Below, piece by piece: positions 41,100 to 50,684 of a stretch of DNA of 64,000 nt. The notes under the pieces are model-generated. The model saw only the letters and a list, made by a program, of their open reading frames with translations, was not told where the DNA came from and did not search any database. Source of the DNA: Hemileia vastatrix (Eukaryota > Basidiomycota > Pucciniomycetes > Pucciniales > Zaghouaniaceae); contig JASXTE010000017.1 in the NCBI GenBank assembly GCA_030280995.1, positions 4,608,501-4,672,500 on the forward strand, written 5' to 3'. Position 1 is the stretch's first letter, and every line of letters begins with the position of its first letter. The position numbers and the translations under genes are program-made.

Positions 41100-42410
41100 T
41101 GATGATGATGTTGATGTTGAAGTTGATGAGGATGAGGATGAGGATGAGAAGGAGGAGGTTTTTTCAATTGATTGAGGGGTTTTGTCTTTATGACTTTGAC
41201 CACTTGATTTATTGAGGCCTTTTTTCTTTTTTTCTTCATTGATACATATACTTGACCTTTTACCAACCTCTATGCAAGTCTGTTTGCTGTTGAGATCTTC
41301 TACCAGTGAGTTCTTGGTTTCAAGCTCACCCATCACTACCACACCATCAAGCCATTGATGCTTGATCATTTCTTTATCAGAGGCTCATTTATTCAGAACA
41401 ACATGAAGAATGGGTTCCAGGAATGATGTGAGCTCCTTGGAAGCATCTAATTCAAGACAGTATTTATCTGCCAAAACTGAGAAAAGTGGCCATCCCTTCA
41501 GTTTGTGAATATGTCAAAGTTCACCTGTAAAAGTTGATTGAAATTTAATCTCACATATCAAATCTATATATCTATATATGCGTCAAAAGCTTACCTTTAT
41601 GGTTAAAGATTTCCGAGCTGTATTTTCCTGACAAAGCTACATACTTGGGCATTGGGCCAACAAGTTTGACGATCTGAGCTATGTGATTGTCATCTTTTGT
41701 GTACTTTTTGGCAAAAGCATCAGAGTTGAAGAGATAATCTCCAGTCAAAAGCTCAAAAAACTGACACCCATTAATTTTTTTGGCAAGTCAGTCCACCACA
41801 AATGTGTAAAATTCATTGATCAGACAATTGCAATGAGGAACAACAAATAACAGAGGGTAACTCTCTCACTACTCACCATGCAACTAGCACTCCAAATATC
41901 AACAGGGGTACTCCAGGGAGTACCCAAGATAGCTTCAGGGCTTTGATACTGCTGGGTTTGAATATCATCTGTGAAGTTCCAGTAAATCCAACTGGCATTA
42001 CCTAAATTGGCAATCTTCACAGTAATCCTTTCAAGTGAACAAGGATCGTAAGGGGAAGGAGGTGGGAGAGTTTTAGGATCACCAGCAAAAGGTGCCGGCC
42101 TATCTTGATTGTGAGGTAATTGGGAGAGAGATGAGATGCAGGGTGGAGGAGATGTTGACATGAGTGATTCATGTGTGGGAGTCTGAGAAAGATGGTAGTA
42201 ATTAATGGCGGTAGCACCATTGAACACGTCTGAATAATCAGTTTGAGGCCACTCAGAATCCCGAATAAATGATGAAGGTGCATTATCTGTTGCATCTTTG
42301 GTGGAATTAGTTGGAGCAGTTCATGAAAGCAAAGAGGGGCCTTGATGCATAGTAGAGCCAGGAGTAGGATCAACTTTCGAGAAATTTGGCTCTGGTGTGT
42401 ACTTGGAATC
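41100..42410 (-). pseudogene. SRPK-type serine/threonine kinase, C-lobe fragment with two introns
   Basis: The first exon (to 41877) reads ITVKIANLGNASWIYWNF, TDDIQTQQYQSPEAILG and TPVDIWSASCM. Intron 41876-41761 (GTGAGT...CAG) follows. The second exon reads FFELLTGDYLFNSDAFAKKY, then intron 41594-41525 (GTAAGC...CAG). The third exon reads HIHKLKGWPLFSVLADKY and KHQWLDGVVVMGELE, then a Lys- and Ser-rich tail. These are hallmarks of SR-protein kinases, whose metal-binding loop is DLG rather than DFG. Here that Asp is Asn (NLG). TGA stops at 41514-41516 and 41385-41387 each sit where a CGA Arg codon is expected. The ATP-binding N-lobe and HRD loop are absent, since upstream DNA is the G-rich block. 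This is a captured, decayed gene fragment. Confidence 0.75.
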
Positions 42411-42419
42411 ATTTTAAAG

Positions 42420-42855
42420 GCTTGTACTAAGTAGGAAGAGGGGGGGTGTAGGGGTTTTTAGGAGTGGTTGGGGGGTTTTGAGGGCGATAGGAGGGACAAT
42501 AGGAGGGGAGATAGTAGGGGAGATAGGAGGGGGGGTTAGAGGCAGATTGAAGGGGGGTTTGGAGCAGATTGAAGGAGGGTTTAAAGGGGATTTGGAGGGA
42601 GGTTGGAGAGGAATGAAAGAGGGGAGGAAATGAGGAGACCAACAAGGAGGAGAAAGGGAGAGATGAGACCAAAGAGGGAGAAAAGGGAGGTTAGAGTGAG
42701 CCAAGGAGGGGGGAATAAGGCAGCCAAAGGGGGAAAAAGGGGGATGTATCCATCCCAAGGAGAGGGTAAAGGTGGGAAAAAGCCCAGGCCAAGGGGGGAT
42801 AAAGAATAGTATAAATGAGAGAAAAGAGGGAGAGAGAGAGAGAGAGAGAGAGAAA
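42420..42855. repeat. G-run-rich block and (GA)n microsatellite
   Basis: The plus strand is dense in runs of 3-7 G separated by A/T-rich spacers. It includes the repeated AGATTGAAG-GGGG-TTTGGA, and ends in a (GA)n tract at about 42830-42854. Open frames here are purine-tract translations, not genes. G-quadruplex potential is plausible. Confidence 0.7.
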
Positions 42856-43403
42856 AAGGTTAATTTTACCTATAAATTTAAAAAAAACCACTTACAAAAA
42901 CAAAAAAACAGTAACAAAAACAAAAACAAAAACAAAAACCCAAAAAACCAAAAAAAAAAAAATTAGCAAAAAATTAAGTAAAAAAGATAAAATGACTTAC
43001 CTGGAGAGATGAGTTGAGAAAAAAGAAATATAAGTGAAATTGTTTGAGTGATGTAGGAAGAGAGGAGAAAATGGATATGAGTGAAGAAAAAAAAGAGAGT
43101 GACTGAAAAAATATGTGTTTGCTGAAAATATGTGATTTCATGTTGAGTTGATGAAAGAAAACACAGAGAGATAATAAAAATAAGACTTTAAGAGAAAATT
43201 CAAAAACCAAAAAAATATGCAAAAAAATGTACCATTCTCAGTGAATAACACATGAAAATTGATCATTTGAAGAGAATGAAAAAAAAAATTAAAATTGCGT
43301 TGAAAAATGTTGGAGTGTTATTGGAAGAATTTTTGCCCTTATACTAGTTGATTGAGAAATAAAAGTGTTGGATATAGTTGGAGGTGAATCAACTTGTTCA
43401 TCT
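42856..43403. other. AT-rich segment shared with 44200-44540
   Basis: A-rich simple sequence (AAAAAC repeats near 42900-42945) is followed by sequence duplicated in the neighbouring degenerate copy. A donor-like CCAG|GTAAGT lies on the minus strand near 43000. No gene is assigned. Confidence 0.5.
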
Positions 43404-43556
43404 TCATACAGCTCTAACCGTGGCCATTTTTGATAAAAAGACAAAATTTTCTTCTAGATCAGAATCAGAATCGGAATCAGAGTCCAAGAGCAGTTCAAGA
43501 GCCATGAAAGTCATTGCTTTATGTAATTTATCACGATTTGAAAGTGAGGAAGGCAT
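43404..43556 (-). pseudogene. Possible transposase-like N-terminus (unit II)
   Basis: From ATG at 43556 the minus strand reads MPSSLSNRDKLHKAMTF, LELLLDSDSDSDSDLEEN, then breaks. The second copy at 44507-44800 continues with HYLLPRKNQV and FRQFFRRSHKFFLRIV. The pattern of YL.PR followed by FR..R.S..F resembles the N-terminus of PIF/Harbinger-type transposases in rust genomes. Evidence is weak and no DDE core is seen. Confidence 0.3.
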
Positions 43557-43699
43557 AACTCTTATATGATATGATATGAGGATGTAAATGATGTACAATG
43601 TTTTGAGTTATGAAGTGTTATGCTGCGGAGTGCTGCGTATGAATGGGATGATGCTGAAAAATCAGTGAAATGGGACTTGATGGTGAAATCAGCACTTTT

Positions 43700-43850
43700 G
43701 GTTGAGAAAGTGCGGATTTGAGTGAAATAAGTGACTTTTTTCACTTTTGAAATCCACCAGTATTGGGGCTAGTGTGTTTTGGAAATCTGCACTTAGATAA
43801 GTGCGGATTTGGTCAAATTTAAGGGCGGATTTTCCAGAACTGACACCCCC
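43700..43850. repeat. Right terminal inverted repeat
   Basis: This is the inverted counterpart of 37681-37810. It reads AAAGTGCGGATTT, a stem AAATCTGCACTTA...TAAGTGCGGATTT, then CCAGAACTGACACCCCC at the end. TA follows at 43851. Confidence 0.7.
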
Positions 43851-45083
43851 TAATATGAGGAGTTGAATAAGTCTGCCTTCATTCGGATATCAGTCCTGCA
43901 TATATTTAAGTATGAAATTTTGATAGAAAGAAAGAGATATCATATAGACATGAAAAAAAGGAGATGAAAATTACCTTTATTGAAAGGTAAGAAAAATAGA
44001 ATGAGAAAGAGTGAAGTTGGAATTCAGGGGAAATTGAATATGGAGCAAGTGATATTCTTAAAAAATGTGAAATTTATATGTTATAATGACACAGAACCAA
44101 AAAAAAGTGAAATAGGTGAAAGGGGCAATAATGACCATTCCAAGGAGGGATGATGAGTAGGATGATGGACCTAAAAAAAGAAAGAAAAGAGGGAGAGATG
44201 AAAATAGGTTAATTTTACCTTTAAAGTTAAAAAAGAAATACTTAATAAAAAAATTTGGATACAAAAAAAAACAAAAAAAAATATAATTAGCAAATATGTA
44301 AGTAAAAATGAAAAAATGACTTACATTTAGAGATGAATTGAGAAAAAAAATTGACTTCAAATTATTTGAGGGATGAAAGAGGAGAGGAGGAAATGGATGT
44401 GAGTGATGAAAGAAAAAAAGAATGACTGAAAAATTATGCAATTGCAGAAAATATATGATTTCATGTTGAGTTAATAAAGTAAAACAAAGAAAATTGAAAA
44501 AAGAGACTATAACAGAAAATTCAAATTCAAATTCAATATGCAAATAAGAATAACTATTCTAAGGAAAAATTTGTGAGATCTCCTGAAAAACTGTCTGAAA
44601 CTTGGTGCAGATAGGCTAAGAAGTGTTTTGATGGTGTTCTTGGGGGTATGAAGTACTTGATTCTTTCTTGGAAGAAGGTAATGCTTCCAGGCCAATTTTG
44701 ATAAATTTTTTTTCCCAAGATCAGAGTCCAAGAGGAGATCAAGATCTGTTAAAGTTATTTCTTTATGTAGCATATCATGATTTGAGAGCAAGGAAGGCAT
44801 GGCTCTTATACGGTATAAAAATGTAAATTATGTAAGATGTATTGAGTTATAAAGTTTTTATGCTATGGAGTGCTGTGTATGAATGGGATGATGCTGAAAA
44901 ATCAATGAAATGAGATGTTATGGTGAAATAAGAACTTTTGGTTGAGAAAGTGCAGATTTGAGCAAAATAAGTGACTTATTTCAGTTTGAAATCCACAGTG
45001 TTGAGGATAGTTTTTTTTGAAAATCTACACTTAAATAAGTGCCTATTTGTAAGGGTGAATTTAACAGAACTTAAACCCCCTAT
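43851..45083. repeat. Degenerate right-end copy of the TIR element
   Basis: This segment parallels 42980-43850 in order, including the ATATGTGATTTCATGTTGAGTT block, the transposase-like N-terminus (44800-44507, minus) and a decayed terminal repeat ending AACTTAAACCCCCTA near 45083. The left part of this copy is absent. Confidence 0.6.
44507..44800 (-). pseudogene. Possible PIF/Harbinger-like transposase N-terminus (second copy)
   Basis: The 97-codon frame reads MPSLLSNHDMLHKEITL, DLLLDSDLGKKN, KHYLLPRKNQVLHTPKNTIK, then LSAPSFRQFFRRSHKFFLRI. The paired motif YLLPR and FRQFFR.S..FF is the type seen before the DDE domain in Harbinger-like transposases. The catalytic domain is not present downstream. 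It could instead be the start of an unrelated gene. Confidence 0.33.
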
Positions 45084-45330
45084 TGTGTACAATTTTTTGA
45101 GTTATAAAGTGTTTTGCTATGGAGTGCTGTGTATAAATGGGATGATGATTACAAATCAGTGAAATGAGATTCCATAATGAAACCATCACCTTTGGTTGAG
45201 AAATTGCAGATTTGGGTGAAATAAGTGACTTATTTCATTTTGAAATCTATCAGTGTTGGGGCTAGTGTGTTTTAGAAATCTGCACTTCAATAAGTGCATA
45301 TTAGCAAGAGCTCACAGCCCTATTTATTGG
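45084..45330. repeat. Third, more decayed right-end copy
   Basis: TTTGGTTGAGAAATTGCAGATTT, AAATAAGTGACTTATTTC and AAATCTGCACTTCAATAAGTGC repeat the internal order of the right terminal repeat. They end in CACAGCCCTA near 45325. Confidence 0.55.
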
Positions 45331-45364
45331 CTGGCTGAAAATAAAAACTAATTATTTTCTTGTT

Positions 45365-46482
45365 TTTGCTACTGAGAATGCAACTAAAGTAGGATGTCCC
45401 CCTGCATCAAAAGTTAATGGATATCTTATATTGGCCAATAAATCAAAAAATATAGCAAAATGAAATATTTCTCTTTTACATAAAAAGACGTCTGAATGCT
45501 TCAAGCATTATCAAGCAAAATTCAAGAAGTCTAAGACTCCTTATTACTGACCTTGATATCTTTAAGGGAATCAAATATATAGGCAATAAAATTGATTTTT
45601 ATGTACTTACTTTAAGGATATGGATTCCATTTTTGAAGAGTGAGCTGATGCTTATACTGGAAACATGTTGGATGGAGAAGATACTATCTCTGAAAATGAT
45701 ATTGAGAGAAATATTTTTGAATCTTCTTCCTCCACTCAAGACTCTATTCATTTTAATTCTACCTATCAAGATATCTTTTTTATAGATCCTTATGAGGATA
45801 TTAACCAACCTGATCTAGCTCCAGTGATATTTTATTTCTTGTCTAGTTGTTTTAATTTTTATTTACATCTCTTTTTTTTTATTCTTAAAAAGGCTAATGA
45901 ATGAACCAAGGATCCTCAAGCAAGCATGTCTGAAGCTAGCATCAATGATGAAGAGAAAAAATTTACCTCCAAAAAAAAGCAAAGACCATGAACTACTCTG
46001 AATTTCAACAGTCAAAGAAAACAAGACAGAGATGGTTTTTCCTAAACCCCCTTTTCTTCCATTGATGAATCTTTGAAGAAACATGAAGCTTATAAGTGAT
46101 AGCATATCTCTTAATAACTTAGTGAGCTTTTCTTTTCTTTTGTTAATAATCCTTTTCACTCAAGGTAAAGTTGAAGTTTCAAGATATACTCTTAACTTTA
46201 AAAAGCAAAAATAAAAGATCTCTTTATGCAGGGATGATAGTGAACAAGACTTGGAGGAGAAGTAATTTGAGATCTCTTTTCAAGGGAAGAGAGGGTACAA
46301 GACTTGGAGGAGAAGAAATTAGAGCTTTATCTACAAAGGGATGGGGGGCACATGACTTACAGGAGAAGAAATTTGAGATAAAAAAAGTGGAGAAGGCTCT
46401 CAAGTACAATTTCATATTGAATCAGATGGAACTCAAGTATCCACTTGAAGATGGTTCAAAACATAAAATTTCCTTGATATAA
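45365..46482 (+). pseudogene. NAM/Myb-like rust gene family member (unit III), degenerate
   Basis: It reads TENATKVGCPPASKVNGYLILANKS, parallel to GRPPSSKVNGYLLMANE in unit II. KHYQAKFKKSKT and MDSIFEE correspond to SYQSKYKKAHH and MDNLFG. A long acidic middle follows (45665-45830), then the coiled-coil tail ending EKALKYNFILNQMELKYPLED. Multiple stops and shifts are present. The block carrying ACAAGACTTGGAGGAGAAG is repeated two to three times near 46245-46370. Confidence 0.6.
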
Positions 46483-47203
46483 TTCATTAAATCTAATAAA
46501 TGTGTTGAGGAATTTGAACACTTAATGAAAATTTTGATGACTAGTTTTTTTTCTTTTGTTCATATTTCATTTTTTCATAATTATTTTTTCACCAACATAA
46601 TTTTATGACCTCACCACTGATTCACAGTTTTAAATACAACTAATTCAAAAAAATTCTATATCTGTTTGAAAAATTCAGCAATAATCTCCCCTGAATTTTA
46701 TTGAAGCAAGGGGTGAGTATCACCAAATTTTTCTAAGTCATATATATTCTTATGTCAAATTTGAAAATTTGGCAATACACTCCCCTGAATTTTATTGAAG
46801 TGAGGGGCAAAAATAACCAAAATTCAATATAATTACATAAATTCATAAATAAATAAATAAGATGAATGAAAGTTACTAGCTTTAAAGTGATGACAATTCC
46901 TCAAGCCAAAATGTAGATCAAGTTTAGAAACTAAGCTTGGGAATTTCCACAATTATAGTCTATAGGAACCCCATGAAACAATTTAATGTTATCATGATTA
47001 CTGTTTATGCATTACAAGGTTGTTGGCTTATTACTTTAATTTAGTAATTTGACATATCAGATTTATTTATTAAAAATTTATGAAACAATAAAAATTATTC
47101 AATGACTTTACAAATCCCCATACTTTTTTAATCTACCTAAAATTTTATTAAATTTATTACTTTTACCTTCTTTTTTTACCTTGTTTATACTTTGGATTAG
47201 CTT
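46483..47203. repeat. Repeat body of gene unit III
   Basis: This corresponds to 39400-39947 and 13830-14300, with the same CCCCTGAATTTTATTGAAG...GGGGTGAGTATCACCAAATTTTT blocks and ATGACAATTCCTCAAGCC. Confidence 0.65.
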
Positions 47204-48240
47204 TTATCTTATTTGGAACAAGCAGCCAGAATGAGTAAAGCCGTGACAAGATTCAAAACCTGGAGGAGCTTTTGTTGTTTGGTGTTTGTAATGAGAAGAG
47301 CTCCAAACAGATTTGATGATTCTATTTTCTAATCCAAAACCAATTTTACACCTATGATCTGGGAAATATAAAACATGTCCCATGATTTTAGCAGGTGATG
47401 GAACAAAAGTAAGATAATTGGAATCATTTGAATTGTTATCAATCTTATTATGAAATCCGGAACGAGTGATTTTAAAATTTGAAAACATTTAGTATTCATT
47501 GCTGATTTCTTCCCATTCAGAGTCAGACCAATTTGGTATTCCTATTCTAGAAGAAAGCTCATTATTTTCTTCAAAAGCTTTATTGTAGAGTCTTTTAAGT
47601 TGAAGAGAAATAAAAGAATTAAATGAAGGAAAGGTGTTACATTTTTGAAAATTGTTATATTTTTCAGCTTTAAATAAATTTTTAAGCAAAGAATAGATGT
47701 GTATAGATTTAAAATAAGTGAAATGATATTAAGAATGAAGTAAAAAAAATTATTAGACTTACCAAGAGAATAACCTTTAACAAATCCTGGTCTCCATCCA
47801 ACAAATTCTTTTTCCTTATTAGTAATTAAAACAAAGCCATTTAATACAGTGTGGTAATGAGATTGGATAGTTGAATAAAAGATTCATCTTTTAGTCCATT
47901 GAATGAATAAATTTCATAAAAAAATTGAGGTTTAAAAGTATTACTGATTACAGTCTTAATTTCATTGCCCCCTAATTTTTTTAGCTATTCAATATCTTCA
48001 GGTAAGTTCTTGGGAAACTTGTTTTTTTATCAACTTTAGTTTTATATTACTAAATGTTTGATATGTGGCCAAATAAAATATCCAAGTTTATTTTTTTAAA
48101 ATTCTTTTATTTTGATAAGATCTATTATCACTTTTTCTGTTTAAAGGTTTTGAAGAAGCTTGAAATGAAGTAGAAATTGAAGAGGATGATAAACAAGATA
48201 AAGATGAAGATAGAGGTTTGAGGCTTGAATCAGGAGAAAC
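47204..48240 (-). pseudogene. Tet-like 2OG-Fe(II) oxygenase (unit III), nearly full-length relic
   Basis: From the 3' side the minus strand reads GHVLYFPDHRCKIGFGLENRI, IKSVWSSSHYKHQTTKAPPG and FTHSGCLFQI. The preceding exon reads KEFVGWRPGFVKGYSLG before a donor GTAAGT (47762), and then RIGIPNWSDSEWEEISNEY with an in-frame TAA near 47489. The N-terminal region near 48000-48240 is Ser-rich with a basic RKSDNRSYQNKR. Order and motifs match the TET/JBP-like domain: the distal His (KHQT) is retained, but the HxD iron motif expected after GFHNK is not intact (KIDNN) and the 2OG-binding Arg is replaced (FTHSG). It is a pseudogene. It is convergent with the NAM/Myb-like gene, as in unit II. Confidence 0.62.
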
Positions 48241-48593
48241 AAACTATTTTTTTTCTAAAAATAATTTTGACTGGTTAAAAAAACATCATATTTTTTTAAA
48301 AAAATAAATATAAACTCACATAGTTTAAATTAAAAGTCCTTGAAAATTTTCTGCAAGTAATTAATAAGAATAATTATTACTTTTCTTGAATTTAAGGAAT
48401 TTTTTTGGTAACTTTTCCACCAAAAACAAAAAAATAAAAAAATAAAAATTTTTGATAAAAGTTTTCTGTCAATTTTTTAATTTCTCCCTCATTGTTCCCA
48501 TTTCTCTCCTTTTAAACCTTCTCCAAAACCCACTTCAAACTGCCTCTGAAACCTCCAAACCCTCACCAATACCCCACAAACACCCCCCCAAAC
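48241..48593. other. Upstream region of the oxygenase relic
   Basis: A poly-A/T stretch and a C-run block (48480-48593) match 40320-40560 of unit II. It is truncated by the left LTR of element D. Confidence 0.6.
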
Positions 48594-50092
48594 TGTCAGC
48601 CTGTATATCCCCAGGACTGAGTAAAAAGTGCTTATAAGTTATGTTAAACACATGAACTATACATGGGAACAATAAATGAGAGTACACAAACAGTATACAT
48701 AAGTAAAATTATGATAATACACATAAAATGCCATTATAACACCTTATATACACGCATATATCCACCTTTTATAAGTCTTATGTACTTAATATTAAGTTGG
48801 AATATGTTAGGGTAATCTCAAGAACCTTAAGTATAAGGCTACATAATTTTTAAGTACACTTAAAGCTGTTATATTCATTGTTTTACACAAAAAACAAGAA
48901 ATGTGCTTTATTTCACTTAAAAGTTGACTATATGCACTATAAAATTGAGAATATCAAAATTCTGCTTTGACAGATCAATTGGGCTCATTTAGAACTATTG
49001 ATTTGGCTATTTAAATGCATAAAAATAACACTTTTCAAATTTGGTGTTTTTTATGCCAGAAATGGCTTCTGTGTACTGGCTACATACTGCCTGCTTTTTC
49101 CCCGTGTGAATAGCTTCATTTTTAGCAAAGTTAGCTTTTTCACACTATAATTACCCCACATTCTACGCCCACTGTGGGGAAACACACTAAAATAGGCGAC
49201 AGGCGCTTATTTAGTGTCCTAGCTTAATTAATAATGCATTGACCTTGTTTATATGCACTAATTTCATTAATAGCCTCACTCTTGGCACCTTATTTCATCA
49301 CCACGCTTAAATTCGCCTAATTTTATTCAAGGATTTACCCGTGCAAGCGCCTGCCAAGGACTGCATGTAGTTACCCCACATCTCACGCCCTTTTTTAAGT
49401 TTTTGGGTGGTTTCTCAGTCAATTTTGGTTATTTTTGAATGGGAATTTCATGTAGTATAATGTCAGGATTAGCCCCTCCATTTCTACTGTAGATCCCCCT
49501 TATTATTAAGCTATAATTAACCTTAAAAAGTCTCCTTTAACCTTGTTATAATATTGTTTTCCACACAAATACTCTCTTTTTGTCTTTTCTTTAATTTTGA
49601 TGGATCTCCCTTATTATTAATAGGATTTTAGTGGTTGTTGTTTGTTTAATTATGTTATTGGTCACTAGGGGCGTTGATGGAGAGGTCTATTACTTGTTTG
49701 AAGGCGTCATTAGCATTGTTTTGGATGGTACATCAAGATGTTTATTGGGAAACTTAGTGTGTATAAAAGGAGGGGGTTTTTGGTCTTGTTTTCTGCATTC
49801 TTTATCATTTGCAATTTACCAATATAACCAAATAAATTACAATACATATCAACTAGTACTTTTATAAGACTTTTGAATAGTATCTGAATTATAAAATCTA
49901 TTTTTCTACCAACTACAAAGAGTGTAAGCCATATATAAAAATAGTGAGAGTTATATTACTGAGACCTTTAATTTTGATTATATTACTACTTATTGGATTT
50001 AGATTACAGTATTCATATAGGACCATTAAAATCTTCTAGACAACTGACCATTCATTCTAGTTCACGTCCTTGTACTTGACCTTAGCCTGACA
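48594..50092 (+). repeat. 5' LTR of element D
   Basis: The 1499-bp LTR begins TGTCAGCCTGTATATCCCC and ends TTAGCCTGACA. Open frames at 49631-49867 recur in the other LTR and are not supported as genes. Confidence 0.93.
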
Positions 50093-50094
50093 AT

Positions 50095-50107
50095 TGGGGG
50101 CCTTTCC
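50095..50107 (+). promoter_or_regulatory. Primer-binding site of element D
   Basis: TGGGGGCCTTTCC lies 2 bases after the LTR. It is identical to that of element B although the LTRs are of different families, indicating a conserved primer tRNA. Confidence 0.68.
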
Positions 50108-50129
50108 TCAAGAATTCTGTTATAATCCA

Positions 50130-50394
50130 GTAAGTGAAATTTTCAATAGAAGGTGCACGTAAATAATATCCCTATAGAAATATTTGGATAATTACAACAG
50201 GTTGGGGTCACGTATATAGTGATTTCAGAAAAAGAAGCCCTGTTATATAATAAAATTGTGATATTGAATCAACAATTTTACCACTAATTTAACATAAAAT
50301 TGTTATTAGTGGGAGTCTGTCAATAGACCAATTAAATTTGTGATCTTTGCAGATAATAAACCAATTAAACTGATTAATTGTTTTCTTTTAACAG
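50130..50394 (+). other. Possible leader intron of element D
   Basis: Donor CCA|GTAAGT at 50130 and acceptor TTGTTTTCTTTTAACAG ending at 50394, with ACTGATTAAT upstream. It is placed like the leader introns inferred in B and C. Motif evidence only. Confidence 0.38.
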
Positions 50395-50684
50395 GACTCT
50401 TAATCTTTTCTTTTTATTGGTTTGTACCATTCATTAAATATTTAGAAAGAATCTTACTGACAGTTGTTTTCTTTTAAATATAAAAACATGGCTACATATT
50501 GTAGACCAGTTAAATCAAGTGACCACAAAAAAAAGCATATTTGACTTTTGGCACTTAAAGATTCACTTCATACCAATAAGTAAGCAATAAAATTGTCTTC
50601 AGTGGTATTGATAAATACTGATAAAACTCCTTTTTGAAGTTTTTATATCTAAATTCTCAAATTTTTTAAAAATTCCACGTGAAA

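Larger units (their letters stand above)
37681..43850. mobile_element. TIR-flanked gene-carrying element (gene unit II), 6.2 kb
   Basis: The left end GAGGGTGTCAGTTCTGG and the right end (inverted) GGGGGTGTCAGTTCTGG are followed on both sides by over 100 bp of related sequence rich in AAATCCGCACTT. The flanks share TA (37679-37680, 43851-43852), possibly the target duplication. Inside are a plus-strand NAM/Myb-like gene, a convergent minus-strand Tet-like oxygenase end, a minus-strand SRPK-type kinase fragment and a G-rich block. No complete transposase is seen, so it appears non-autonomous or decayed. Class is uncertain: PIF/Harbinger-like and other TIR types remain possible. Confidence 0.65.

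Noticed and set aside
40899..41369. 156-codon Ser/Lys-rich ORF as an independent gene
   Set aside because: Its first part (KHQWLDGVVVMGELE) is the end of the SRPK-like kinase relic; the rest is translated GATGATGAT simple repeat.
42414..43012. Proline-rich or Arg/Glu/Lys-rich ORFs on both strands
   Set aside because: These are translations of G-run, GA and A-rich simple sequence; several frames are open at once for compositional reasons.
49631..49867. 78-codon ORF with hydrophobic segments, repeated at 57748-57984
   Set aside because: It lies wholly within the D LTR; the two copies are just the two LTRs, so repetition is not evidence of coding.
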